From Talpa occidentalis (lineage: Eukaryota; Chordata; Mammalia; Eulipotyphla; Talpidae): a stretch of DNA of 64,000 nt. Below are positions 1 through 9,890 of the stretch, piece by piece (position 1 is the stretch's first letter; every line of letters begins with the position of its first letter). A model generated the notes under the pieces. The model searched no databases, was not told where the DNA came from, and was given only the letters and a program-made list of their open reading frames with translations. Position numbers and translations under genes: made by a program. Location of the stretch: positions 83,559,106 through 83,623,105 of the forward strand of contig NW_023601104.1 in NCBI RefSeq assembly GCF_014898055.3, written 5' to 3'.

Positions 1-552
1 ATCCACGAGTAGCACATTGCGGAGAGGGGGCTGTTAATTTCTCTTGTGTATGTAAAATACTCTATGACACCCTTTTTATGAGTGGCTGAATTCATGCGAA
101 TCTGTGACATTGAAATGTACTTTTTGGATTTGTAAATACCACTTTAAAGTAAGTGGATCATTCATTCTCAAACAAACATTTATAGAAAATCTACAATGTG
201 TAGATTCAGACCCCACCCTGTCAAATCTCTCAGTCCAGTGGAGTCATAGAGACATATTGTTATATACTCATTAGGTACAGACAGCAATTTGGGTATATAC
301 AAAGTACTTCAGTGCTCTAAAACATTCTCTGTGAATGGAAAACCTTATCCAAGTGATAATAAAGTTCTTTTTACTGATTTTACAGGGGCTTTGTGGCGTT
401 GCTTTTATATCCAGTTTTCTGCAGACAGCACCTCCAGGCACCAATTAGAGTCTCCTGTCTCAAGGAAGCTGTTTAGGCCCCAAACTGGACAATCAGCATG
501 GAAATAGTTACTTGAAAATCCATTTCCCCAAACCGTGGTTTCATTGACTTTC

Positions 553-722
553 CATGTGGGTTACAATTATGCATGAACAGAAAAGGTAGGTATAAACTGA
601 CAAGAAACAAAAGCATGTTAAACCACGGAGATTTCCTCTTACATGAACCGACCATTTGTTAAACAGTGTCTCTCCATTTCAAAGGGAAACTGGCAGGAAC
701 TTGAGGCAAACATTTTCCTATA
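553..722 (+). repeat. Dispersed duplicate, copy 1 (probable source)
   Basis: These 170 bases recur at 3292-3461 with only about six differences. This copy lies in otherwise ordinary sequence and has no A-rich tail, so it is the likelier source. No known repeat family is evident in it. Confidence 0.85.
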
Positions 723-999
723 GCCCTGGAAAAGAAAAAGTGAGAGAAATGCCTTTTTAGAAAGGGTGTTGGGTGATATAAAAGTGTGAGCTGTTTTGAG
801 AAGAGATGAATGATTAACCCAGGGGCTGATTATTGTTGGATGCTATCATTGCAGAGACTATTACTGAGCCTTTTATACTGGACTGTGAAGGAGAAGGTGC
901 TGTTTAATCCAAGAAAACATATTTGATTGAGTACATAAGATTCTGAATTACATTTATATATATGTGTACATGTATGTATATGTAAGTTCCCACTACTAT

Positions 1000-1025
1000 A
1001 CACACACACACACACACACACACAC
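1000..1025. repeat. (CA)n microsatellite
   Basis: About 13 uninterrupted CA units follow a TATA stretch. This is an ordinary mammalian dinucleotide microsatellite, likely variable in length between individuals. Confidence 0.9.
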
Positions 1026-1075
1026 TCCCCATTGTCCTTTGACATATTAGAAAAAAAAAATAAAGTTGCTTTCTT

Positions 1076-1285
1076 TTTATTGATTGATTGATTGATTGAT
1101 TTATATAAGCACTGGGTACAGTCAGAAGCGCAGGAAGGTGAGAAAATTCACCAGAGCCAGAGTGGGGAGCAAAGCAGGCAGAAGGACCGAAGTACACTGC
1201 TGAGGGGAGCAGCGGGCGGCAGGAGAGGTCTGTGCCATGTGGGACCCACCTCCGGTGGCCGGGGAGCAGCCGGGGATCGAACCGG
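1076..1285 (-). mobile_element. tRNA-derived SINE, type A, 5'-truncated
   Basis: On the minus strand this is a type A body and tail that stops at the box B region (GAACCGG on the plus strand), so the tRNA-like head is missing. The tail is a (TTGA)n-like repeat on the plus strand instead of the usual TTTA run. A 15-bp target duplication, TAAAGTTGCTTTCTT at 1061-1075 and TAAAGTTGTTTTCTT at 1286-1300 (one mismatch), shows the element was inserted already truncated, as in incomplete target-primed reverse transcription. Confidence 0.9.
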
Positions 1286-1529
1286 TAAAGTTGTTTTCTT
1301 TCTTTAGAAAGTCAGAGAATTTAAAACTGACTCTTGTTACAGGAACAAATATTATATCTATTGCATTTTGTGTAGTTGCAAGAGTCCTAAACTTGGGCTT
1401 CGAAGACAGTACTTCAAATTTCCACCACTTTATCAAAAAATCAGTTAACTGCACAAAATCCGTTTGCCTTCCATCAAAAAAAGTAAAACCAAAACTACTT
1501 GCAAGGGTAGATACAAAGAGTAAGTGAGG

Positions 1530-1725
1530 GGCCTCCCCTGATGGCACAGCGGTTGAGCACTGGGCCACGAGGCTACCCGCAGAGCCTCTGCAGCACTGGT
1601 TTGATCCCTGGCAACGGTGGAGGGTAACCCTCCTCCTGCCTCACCTGCTGCTCCCCTCAGCAGTGTACCCAGTGCTTATATAAATAAATAAATAAATAAA
1701 TAAATCATTTAAAAAAAAAAAAAAC
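1530..1725 (+). mobile_element. tRNA-derived SINE, type A, internal deletion
   Basis: The head begins GGCCTCCCC and has box A (TGGCACAGCGG) and a slightly changed box B (GGTTTGATCCC). The body jumps from CAGCAGTGTAC straight to CCAGTGCTTATA, losing about 90 bp between two TGTAC copies present in intact type A elements. The tail is (AAAT)n then A14. The 13-bp duplication AGAGTAAGTGAGG at 1517-1529 and 1726-1738 is perfect, so the insertion is fairly recent. Confidence 0.93.
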
Positions 1726-1738
1726 AGAGTAAGTGAGG

Positions 1739-3221
1739 TGGGGTATTTCACATTGTAGAATAAGTATAAACTTTTTATATACTATATATCGTTATTTACA
1801 TATTTTACTATCTTACAGAGCAAAATGTAATGAGACACATAATTTGCACTCTGTTATCCTAAGTCATGTGGCTGTGCTGATTTTTTCTTGCTTTCTGGTG
1901 CCTTGATTTGATATAATGTCTCAGAAAAGCTTAAAGGGTTTAGTTTTTACAAAGTTACTCTTCACAGTACTTTCAGATTCCATTCTGCTATGAGTTTTGA
2001 AATTCCCAAGAAATAAACTCTCAAACTAGGGAAATGTTAGCTTGTTTTCTCACTGTATCATTAAAAAAAAATTCATATAAATTGCTGTTGGCCAATTTTC
2101 CTTCACAGTTCCTCCACATAGCTAATAGAAATAACAAAAGTTTTTCAAGTGATTCTTCTATTTTTATTTTTATCTCATTGTTGAATTATTTTAGTGTTTG
2201 CGTTTTCTGGGTTTACGCATCTCATTTGCTTACTCGGTTAGAACAGTGTGGATTTCTCATTTTTCTTTTCTCTACTTGAAACAATTTTGACAAATAAAAC
2301 TGAAACAAAAACTTGATCATAAAAAATTTAAAACGATAGGTTCTCACAGATAGTGTCTCTGCTCTTCTGTCTCAACTTGCCATTATTATCACTATTTCAC
2401 AAAGAGTCTAGAAAGGCATTTACCGCAGGTATGAGTTTATCAGCATTTGATTTTTTAGTATAGAGGCAAGAATTAAATTGTCCTTCCTAAACACTGAGGG
2501 ATTGCTGTGGATCATTTTCCATTTAGTAGGGTGACAAAGGTCATGAACCCCTTTTTCTCTGAAGAAGTCCTTAAGACCTTGATTTTGAAAGGCATTCCCC
2601 TTTTCTTTGGCATTTTGAAATGATGCCTAGTAAATCCCAAACACTGTATTAATCCACAGGAAGAACTAAATTGTTCTGCTCTTGGATTATGTATTTATTC
2701 ATTTGCTTTATTTCTGGGCATACCACTGCATTTTCAAATTTTTATAGTGGGGTTTCCTTTCAATTTCATGCTGTATAAATGGTGCAGTGTTAGATCATTA
2801 AATGCAGCAGAGACAAGAATATGGATTATAGATGAAGTTGGTAGAAAGTGAAATATTTGACATTAAAAATGCCTCCATTTGTAAAGTTATCTCTCCCAGA
2901 ACTCCTCAAGGAATTATTTTATCAAGAACTTCCCATACTACACCCGCATGCCACTGGTCATAGACCCAGTGGTGTTCCCAATAGTAGATGCTGGTCTCCT
3001 CAACCTCCCTAGAGTTCATCTTACACATTTCACTCTCTCATCAGCCAGAATTTTTGTTTCTTACTACTATGGAGAAAACCCAAGATATTTATTTATTTTT
3101 CTAAATGTCTATGGGTTAAAAGCAAGATTCCTTTATTCCTCACATGTCTGAGCTGAGCAGAAGCCTTAAAAATTACAGAAGTGATCCTGTAGACAATATG
3201 GTGTGCCCCACTATATGTAGA
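1739..3221. other. Non-coding sequence, nothing recognised
   Basis: This AT-rich stretch has short A and T runs and reading frames of at most 81 codons. I recognise no repeat, RNA gene or exon. It could hold repeat relics too old to see by eye. Confidence 0.5.
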
Positions 3222-4185
3222 GATCTATAAATCAAAACCACAATGAGATATCACTGTACACTCACTAGATGGCTATGGGGGTTACAATTTTCATGTGGGT
3301 TATAATTATGCATGAACAGAAAAGGTAGGTATAAACTGACAAGAAACAAAAGCATGTTAAACCACGGAGATTTCCTCTTACATGAACTGACCATTTGTTA
3401 AGCAGTGTCTCTCCATTTCAAAGGGAAACTGGCAGGAACTTGAAGCAAACATTTTAGCTATAAAAAACAAAACAAAACAAAAAAAAAAACAGGCAAGAGC
3501 TGGTATTGATGAAAAAGTAGAGAAATGGGAACCCTTATATACACACTGATGATGTGAATATGAAATATTGTGGCCATTTGCTAAACCCTTTGGTGTGAAA
3601 GTTACTAAAAATGTATGTATACATCTGACATATGTCCCAGTAATTCCATCCTTAGGTGTATCTACCCAGGGACAGTATAAACCTAAGTCCTCAGAATCCC
3701 TTTCACATAAATGTTCTTAGCAGCATTTGCATAATAGCCCCTAACTGAAAACAAAATATGTCCATCAGCTGGTGAGTGGATAGACAAGATGTGGCATATT
3801 CATGAGATGGAAGGCTACTTGACAATAAAAAGGAACAACCTATGGATTCATAATAAAACATGGATAAACCCCCAGAACATTTTGCTCAGTGAAAGAAACC
3901 AGACACAAGGGATCCTTTATTTATGATTTTGAATATGTACAAATACATTGAAAAGGTAAAGTTTATAAGAGGTTGCCAGGGAGAAGAGATCTGCGGGAGG
4001 AAGAAGGAATGAGGACTTAAAGTAAATGTACATGAGAGGTCTTATTGCAGTTATAAAAATGTTCTAACATTGATTCCTGATGATAGATGCACAACTTGGT
4101 ATACTTAAAAACATTTTTTTAATTATACTCTCAAAAAGTGAATTATATTAAGTGTAACATAATCCTAAATAAAGTCATTTTTTAA
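3222..4185 (+). mobile_element. LINE-1 3'-end relic with an inserted local duplicate
   Basis: The text from AAATCAAAACCACAATGAGA (3228) onward follows the well-known L1 ORF2 C-terminal region and 3' end. It continues at 3490 with the segment for the last ORF2 part (the reading of GTCCCAGTAATTCCATCC, ATAAAAAGGAACAACC and CCCAGAACATTTTGCTCAG) and ends in an A-rich stretch near 4100-4180. Substitutions and indels are many and no long frame remains, so it is an old, 5'-truncated copy. It is broken at 3279-3489 by a foreign segment described separately. Confidence 0.85.
3279..3489 (+). repeat. Dispersed duplicate, copy 2, A-tailed, inside L1 relic
   Basis: Bases 3292-3461 copy 553-722 at about 97% identity and run directly into an A-rich tail (3462-3489, A/CAAAA pattern). 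Just before the copy, GGGTTACAATT at 3279-3289 repeats 558-568 of the source, as if copying began, stopped and restarted 5 bases upstream. Both edges lie within an L1 relic whose sequence resumes at about 3490 (CAGGCAAGAG). No target-site duplication is visible. A reverse-transcribed local RNA or a templated repair insertion would both fit. Confidence 0.8.
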
Positions 4186-5795
4186 AACCTAAGAAAGTTG
4201 ATGACAGCATAAATATTTAATCTTGGTAAAAATCTTGTTATATCCTCTTACATTACCAATAAATAGAACTTGAGTTATCTTAAGAGAGATAAAGAATATG
4301 AAGAATATTAAAAATAGTTAAATATGCAAGTCTAAACAATTGTCCATGTGGTTCTTGCTTCTTAGTTGCAGTCAGCTGTAGTGTCATCAAATCAACCCAT
4401 GATCCACATAATTCAGAAGTAAAATAAACAAAATACAAAGTGATATATCCTTTCCACTCTAGTTTATAAAAAAAAAGTTAGATTTTTTAAATGTATGAAT
4501 CAACACAGAAAAATAAATTTATCCTCTGTGTTAAGTTCTCTGCTTGCCAGATTCCTTTGCCAAAGGATTTTTCTATTCTCACGACCCATGGTATAGTTTT
4601 ATACTGTGGATTAAAGAAAAAATTGATAAAAATATATCTTAGGTAATAGAATTATGAATTATTTTAACATACTATTTGAATAGTCTAATTCCTTCAGATG
4701 TTCATCCGTTAAGAATCTTCTTTGTGACTCTGTCCAGTTAGAGCAATAAAAATATCACTTTGTGAGGTTTTCACATTTTTCTCTTTTCTTGCAAAACAAG
4801 AAAGCATTAAGACAGATGGGTGAAGAGGAAAGTCAGACAGTATCAGTTGCCAAAGGAAAAAAAATAAAGACAACATCTTGTCGATCAAGTAGCTCAGATC
4901 AAGAGTCTTTCTTTTCTCAAATGATGACAGCTCCAGAGTTGTGAGCAATCAGAAAATAAATAAGCAAAACCACCAGAGGTGCTTCTCTTTGGTTTCCCCC
5001 GAAATGTCTGGAACAGATAAATATGTCACTTTATGAGGTGGATTACCTGTATAAAAAAAAGAAAATTAGCTAAGCAGGCAAAGAAAAAAGAAGAAACTTA
5101 AGTAAGAGCAAGGCATGTCTCTTACCTTGGGACAAGCTGTCCTCATGCTTTTCTGGATGATGCTAATGAAAATATCTAGAAAGAATAATCTATATTTATC
5201 TTCGATGATATAATAAAATGCAAAGTACAGATTAACAGTCTCACCCCAGGACTGTCGAGGCAACTATGTAGCTGCTCTCAGTTGAAAATGTGTCCTGGTT
5301 GAGTTTGTTTGTTCATTTTTCTCAAACAGGAGCTTGCCCACCAGATGTGGTAAAAATGAGCTTGTGTTTTCTTTAATGGCCTCTTTACAGTCAGGAAAGG
5401 CCTTGATTCTAGGCCTCAGGAAACTGTTGATAGAAGGAAGTAGGTTAGAGCTGTGACTAGATCAACTGATTCAGTGAGTCATCCATCACCCATTCATGAG
5501 GGTGTCCAGGGTGGAAGAGAGATGATGGTAAGTGCTTTTAATGAGGGATGAGCTTTGAATTGACAGGAAAAAAATACAATTCTGATGGTTTTGAGATCAC
5601 TTCCTTGAATTTATGCAACGACAAATATTTTATCATGGACATAAATACATTATTTTCATTTTCCACATTACTCCCAAGCTTTAGGAAAAGAGTAGAGACT
5701 AGAAGATATCAAGGAAATTTGGTAATTGGCCAAGCTCTTTGCCAATGCCTTACAGGATGTGTGTAAGTATAAGAGCATGTTACAGACTATTTGGA
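4186..5795. other. Non-coding sequence, nothing recognised
   Basis: AT-rich single-copy-looking DNA. Overlapping reading frames on both strands near 4709-4948 reach 79 codons but show no domain or splice context. No repeat or RNA gene was identified. Confidence 0.5.
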
Positions 5796-5799
5796 CTAG

Positions 5800-5935
5800 A
5801 ATCAGGCTGAGTTCTGGTATCAAATATGTTCCCAACTAGCTGGGTATTTAGGAAAGTCATTTAATTTTCTCAGGCCTCAGATGTCTCATCTGTCGTAGGT
5901 GATAATTTCTGGCCAACTTGCTTTATATCTTTTCG
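5800..5935 (+). mobile_element. MIR relic
   Basis: The run GACTAGAATCAGGCTGAGTT, then AACTAGCTGGGTATTTAGG, AAAGTCATTTAATTTTCTCA and CTCATCTGT follows the core of the ancient mammalian SINE MIR (tRNA-like part, then the 'clinical' phrase for losing-ground cytosine-rich CTCAGTTTCCTCATCTGTAA core). It is diverged and truncated, as expected for a family fixed before placental radiation. Confidence 0.65.
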
Positions 5936-7636
5936 CAAGCACAGAAGAAAATGATAAATGTAAAAGTATTTAAGTGAAAAGCATTTCCGAAAAGCAAAGG
6001 TGTCACTCCTGTTTAAAAATGAGAATGTCTCCTCTTTAACCCCTTAGTTTGCTTGAGGATGAAAGTCAGGGTAACTCCTCTAGGAAATGATCAGGTTCTG
6101 GTTTACATTTCTTATGTTCTGAGGGTGATAAAGGGCTGATCTTTAGAAGTGACAAGTACAAAGTCTTATGCTTGGGTTAGAGTTTGGAGAGTCTCATTAA
6201 TCATGTTCCTTGTGTTATAGGTTCTGTAAACATTGCAAAAGCATAAAGCACAGCCCTTCCCTTAGTGACATCTTTCCAACCTAACTCCAGGAAGCCTTTG
6301 AGATTTCCTTAAATGACTGGATTTCATTTCAGTCATTAGTAAGCCCTGCCTCATGGGTGACTGTGAATCCCACCAGGCAGGAGTAAGGGGATATGTATTC
6401 AAACAGTATAAACAAGGCTTACCCCAGTCACACAACCATTAAGAACAGTAGGGGGCTTTCCTTTCTCAGGATAAGCCAAGTCACTTATGTGAATCACATA
6501 ATAGTCCATACTTTTAATTTGTAATTTTTTTTTTTTTTTTTTTTTTTGCTTTTGGAAACTCATGCCATAAAGTCATTGTGAGGAAAGAACAAAACACTGA
6601 CAATACTTCCTATGGATATTTTGGGTGAGATTAAAAGGCACATACCTTCGCTAACAGTTTTAAAAATTTGGTTAGCGAAATATTTTCATGAATGAATGAG
6701 TGACTCAGAGACCCCTGAGCAGTCGACCACCTTGGGAACTACGGATCAGAGGGCTGGCACACATGTGGTTTTCACTGAGAATCATCTGCTCAAAGTTCCT
6801 CCTTGTGTTTTGGTTACACTTAGTTCCCAATGTCTCAAAAATGCTGTGGTTTGTAAATATTTTTTATTTGATTAATATTTTTCTTCCTGGAAACGGTTTA
6901 AATCATATCTACCAATGGGCATATCGTCCTTTTTATCTGCAACAGCAAACTGTCAACAAACAAATTGTTCAAAAAGCTACGTGGGTGAAACTTGTATAGA
7001 AACACATATATTTTAGTACTATTCATTTTACAATTTAGTTGAAGAGAATATAGCAAGTCTCAATATCCAAGTTGTTTGAAGAGGTCCAGATCCAGAAAAT
7101 AGAGTAAAAGCATTAATTTCTGTGCAGCCTTTCTGGCTTTTGAAGTTCTCCAATCATTTGTCCTTAGGAGACGTCATGGTATGGTGGTGAGGCAGTGGTC
7201 TGATAAGGCAAGCACTGCAGTTTGTCCAATAGACAAGAGATTTTCCTCTGTACAGAGGACATGAAAAATTTCACGTGTTTCAGAACAGAATGTCATTAAT
7301 ATGTGGGGAAAGATATGGATGAATCTGAGATAACCATAATCACTTCAGTATAAAAAACTCAAGATATTGGATATGAATGACAATGGGTCACAATCAATAT
7401 AATGTTTATGGAAAAATAGAACATCTATTTCCTTTACCCCTGGTAGCCACTTAATTCTGACCCAATGGGGGTCTCTCAGTCTATCTTCTGAATGTTTTGA
7501 CTTTTCATACTAATATTTTGTTTTACTTATTTCAAAACAGTGAAATTCAAACTAAGTACTAAGAATAAAAATCAAAATGTGCATCTAAATAATTGCAGTA
7601 GGTAAATTAGAATCATTATTACCAAGATAATATGGA
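5936..7636. other. Non-coding sequence with a segment shared with the 7.8-kb LTR
   Basis: Mostly featureless. Bases 6122-6185 match 7812-7873 inside the LTR-like block at roughly 90% identity. A T-run of about 20 lies at 6528-6547. The 99-codon frame at 6700-6999 has no recognisable domain and I do not call it a gene. Confidence 0.5.
6122..6185 (+). repeat. Short dispersed repeat, copy 1
   Basis: The words GATAAAGGGCTG, TTTAGAAGT, ACAAGT and CAAAGTCTTATGCTTGGG occur here and in the same order and spacing at 7812-7873. The similarity ends near GGGTTAGRGTTTGG. It may be a stray LTR fragment or the source of the segment in the LTR. Confidence 0.75.
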
Positions 7637-7811
7637 TGTGGGGATGTCGGCATGTAACCGATGGCTGAAGCCAAAAGACTGTTCCAGGTGGTGTCCCCTG
7701 GAGGGGGTTGCTGGTGAGGATAGATAGCCCCACGGAAAATACTAAAAAGTATCACATTTTGGGGGTGGAGTGACTGATAAGTAATGTAAGTGACTGCCGA
7801 TGCCTTAGAGG

Positions 7812-7873
7812 ATGTGATAAAGGGCTGGTGTTTAGAAGTAACAAGTGCAAAGTCTTATGCTTGGGTTAGGGTT
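7812..7873 (+). repeat. Short dispersed repeat, copy 2, inside LTR-like block
   Basis: Matches 6122-6185 with a few substitutions (for example GCTGGTGTTTAG against GCTGATCTTTAG). Its position within the LTR-like block upstream of the internal repeats corresponds to U3. Confidence 0.75.
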
Positions 7874-7954
7874 TGGGGCAGTCAGTCTTTGTAATTTAGC
7901 ATTTGGGGTTAGTGGATTTGGGTCCCCACTGTGCCAATCTTCCGTAAGGTTGTT

Positions 7955-8180
7955 GTGGCCTGGTGATGAAGATGGAGACCCGGAACCAGGCCTTTTATTC
8001 AGATGTGTGAGGGTGGCCGTTTGTTGGGGCTTTGCAAGTAGCCAAGCAACTAAAATGGTTTCCGTTTTTGTTGTTGTTGTGGCCTGGAGAAAAATGGGAG
8101 ACCCAGGAGCCAGGCATCTTACTGGGCTGCGGCCAGGCAGAGAAGACAGAGACCCGAGACCCAGAGCCAGGTGTCTCGCT
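7955..8180 (+). repeat. Degenerate internal repeats in LTR U3
   Basis: Three units share GTGGCCTGG or GCGGCCAGG, then GGAGACCC or AGAGACCC, then GARCCAGGC. They start near 7955, 8079 and 8129. Repeated U3 blocks are common as enhancer duplications in retroviral LTRs; that function is inferred only. Confidence 0.6.
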
Positions 8181-8353
8181 AAGGTGAGTGTGGCCACTTG
8201 TCAGATCGTTCAGCCGTTATTGTTTTGAGTGTTGTTTTGTGTGTCTGGTGTTGTGCTGGGGGTATCCCAGCAGCTCATGGAACATTTCCTATTGCGTCTT
8301 TTGTTGTCTTGTGAGTCGAAACCTGGCCTGTAATCCGGCCGCTGCGTGTCCAC

Positions 8354-8436
8354 AGTGGCAGAAAGATGCCATCTTGGACACATGTCCTACTGTTTGGGAG
8401 AGGAGCTACCTGTCCTCAGTGGCAGAAAGATGCCAT
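8354..8436 (+). repeat. Tandem pair, 19-bp perfect core, 64-bp period
   Basis: AGTGGCAGAAAGATGCCAT occurs at 8354-8372 and again at 8418-8436. The flanks are also similar (GTGTCCACAGTGG and CTGTCCTCAGTGG), so a unit of about 64 bp was duplicated in tandem within the LTR-like block. Confidence 0.85.
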
Positions 8437-8532
8437 TTTAACTGTTTTTGTGCAGGACTGGAAAACACTGGACACAGCTTTGGGTAAAAGCCATTTTTGG
8501 CCTCAGTAAATTTTTTTTTTCCTGCTTTGCTA

Positions 8533-8538
8533 AATAAA
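8533..8538 (+). promoter_or_regulatory. Polyadenylation hexamer of the LTR-like block
   Basis: AATAAA followed within 10-25 bases by T/G-rich sequence, as expected for a functional R-region poly(A) signal. Use is not shown by sequence alone. Confidence 0.5.
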
Positions 8539-8604
8539 TCTCTTTGTTGTTGTTTACTGAACCTGAGTAGTCTTGCAATTGTGCGCAGGTGAAGAACTCA
8601 GACA

Positions 8605-9568
8605 GTGACCGCTAAACTATTTGGGCAGTGTCCATGGCCAGTTTAGTGCCCCTTGCTGCCCTGTATCAAACATGCTTACAGAAATACAAAATTATTTACT
8701 GATGTTATTAGACCATCATCCATGAATTATGTCTGGTGTCCCATCATCTTTTCTCATCACTATAGCATATTGCTTAGTCACATTCAGTTAATTGCTCCAT
8801 TAAAGTCCATGTTCTTTCTACCATGCCTGGTTCTCATCTACCTCTTTCTAAATTTGGTTGTTCTCTTTGTATTTTTACAGATTGAACTTCTATGATGGAT
8901 TTTTTGTGCATAATATCCATGCTTTATTCTTTATGTTACTGAATATTTGTGAAATCCTGCTGTGTTCAGACATTTTACTTAATGCAGGTAAATGTGGCAG
9001 CAAGAATAATGCTCTTAAGTAGTTTATTGCAGAGGACTCAAGCAAACAAGCAAAATTACAGTGAAATTGTATTATACACTAAATTAGAAACTAAAGTTCT
9101 ATGAACGAGCATAGAAGAGGACCTAACTCTTTGGAAATGAGTCTTTTGGAATTGAGTCCCTTCTGGTAGGACATGGAGTATTACAGAAACTTAAAGTTGT
9201 TCACTTTGCCTGAAATGTCTATTGTTGATGAAGGGGGGAAAAACAGAGACATGGGCAGTGACAGAGCGTATAAATTGTGTTTAGAATATTGAGATTTTGA
9301 GTGAAATGGGGAGTCATGAAAAGGTTTAAAGTAAGAGAGTGAAAAGATCCAATTTGTGCTTTTGCTACTCTGCAACAGACAATATATAAACAAATGATTC
9401 TGGGTATGTCCCAATAAAACTTTATTTACAAAACAATAAGCTTATGGGAATTGATCCTTGACCACAGAGTGCAAAACTAGAGAGCTGCTGATGAAGTGAA
9501 ATTATAAGGGTTTGGTCTCCAGCCAGAAGTAAGAGATAGAAGATGTAAAATTTCTAGCTTAGTGTGTA
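8605..9568. other. Non-coding sequence, nothing firmly recognised
   Basis: The phrase CCAATAAAACTTTATTTACA at 9409-9428 is like the end of a known hAT-type MER repeat, but the rest is too diverged to call. Otherwise no feature. Confidence 0.45.
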
Positions 9569-9585
9569 AGAAATAACTACAAGTG

Positions 9586-9873
9586 GGCCCTCTCCGGTGG
9601 CGCAGCTGCTGAGCCCTGGGTTGCGAAGCTGCCCACAGCCTCTGCAGCACCGGTTCCATCCCTGGCCACCAGGGGAGGGTCCCACATGGCGCGCAGACCT
9701 CTCCTGCTGCCCGCTGCTCCCCTCAGCAGTGTACTTCAGTCCTTCTGCCTGTTCTCATTCCTGCTCTGGCTCTGGTGAATTCTCTCAATCTCCCATGCTT
9801 CTGACTGTACCCAGTGCATGTATAAATAAATCAAAAATAAAAAAAAAAGAGTATGTTTAAAAAAAATAAGAAA
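9586..9873 (+). mobile_element. tRNA-derived SINE, type A
   Basis: A near-complete copy: head GGGCCCTCTCCGGTGGCGCAG, box B slightly altered (GGTTCCATCCC), type A 3' end (CTGTACCCAGTGCATGTATAAA) and A-rich tail. The perfect 17-bp target duplication AGAAATAACTACAAGTG at 9569-9585 and 9874-9890 fixes the ends and suggests recent insertion. Confidence 0.95.
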
Positions 9874-9890
9874 AGAAATAACTACAAGTG

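Larger units (their letters stand above)
1..1060. other. Non-coding AT-rich sequence with (CA)n run
   Basis: I see no gene or recognisable transposon in this stretch. Bases 553-722 are one member of a 170-bp near-identical pair (the other is at 3292-3461). A (CA)n run of about 13 units lies at 1000-1025, preceded by a TA/TG-rich stretch from 955. The short reading frames here show no family resemblance and no coding bias that I can detect. Confidence 0.6.
7637..8600 (+). mobile_element. Solo LTR-like block (ERV class I-like), about 960 bp
   Basis: The block is GC-richer than its flanks, opens with TGTGGGGATGTC and closes with ...GGTGAAGAACTCA. Near the 3' end is a canonical AATAAA (8533-8538) followed by a T/G-rich stretch (CTCTTTGTTGTTGTTTACTG) and AACCTGAGTAGTCTTGC, a layout typical of the R-U5 part of mammalian endogenous retroviral LTRs. 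Internal repeats lie at 7955-8180 and 8354-8436. I see no gag, pol or env sequence on either side and no clear 4-6 bp target duplication, so ends are approximate. Class is inferred from the general look only. Confidence 0.6.

Noticed and set aside
7845..8228. 127-codon plus frame and 121-codon minus frame over the same bases
   Set aside because: Both cross the internal repeats of the LTR-like block; being open on both strands is typical of GC-richer repeat DNA, not of a gene.
9409..9428. hAT/MER repeat end (CCAATAAAACTTTATTTACA)
   Set aside because: Only about 20 bases agree; neighbours do not align, so not listed as a feature.
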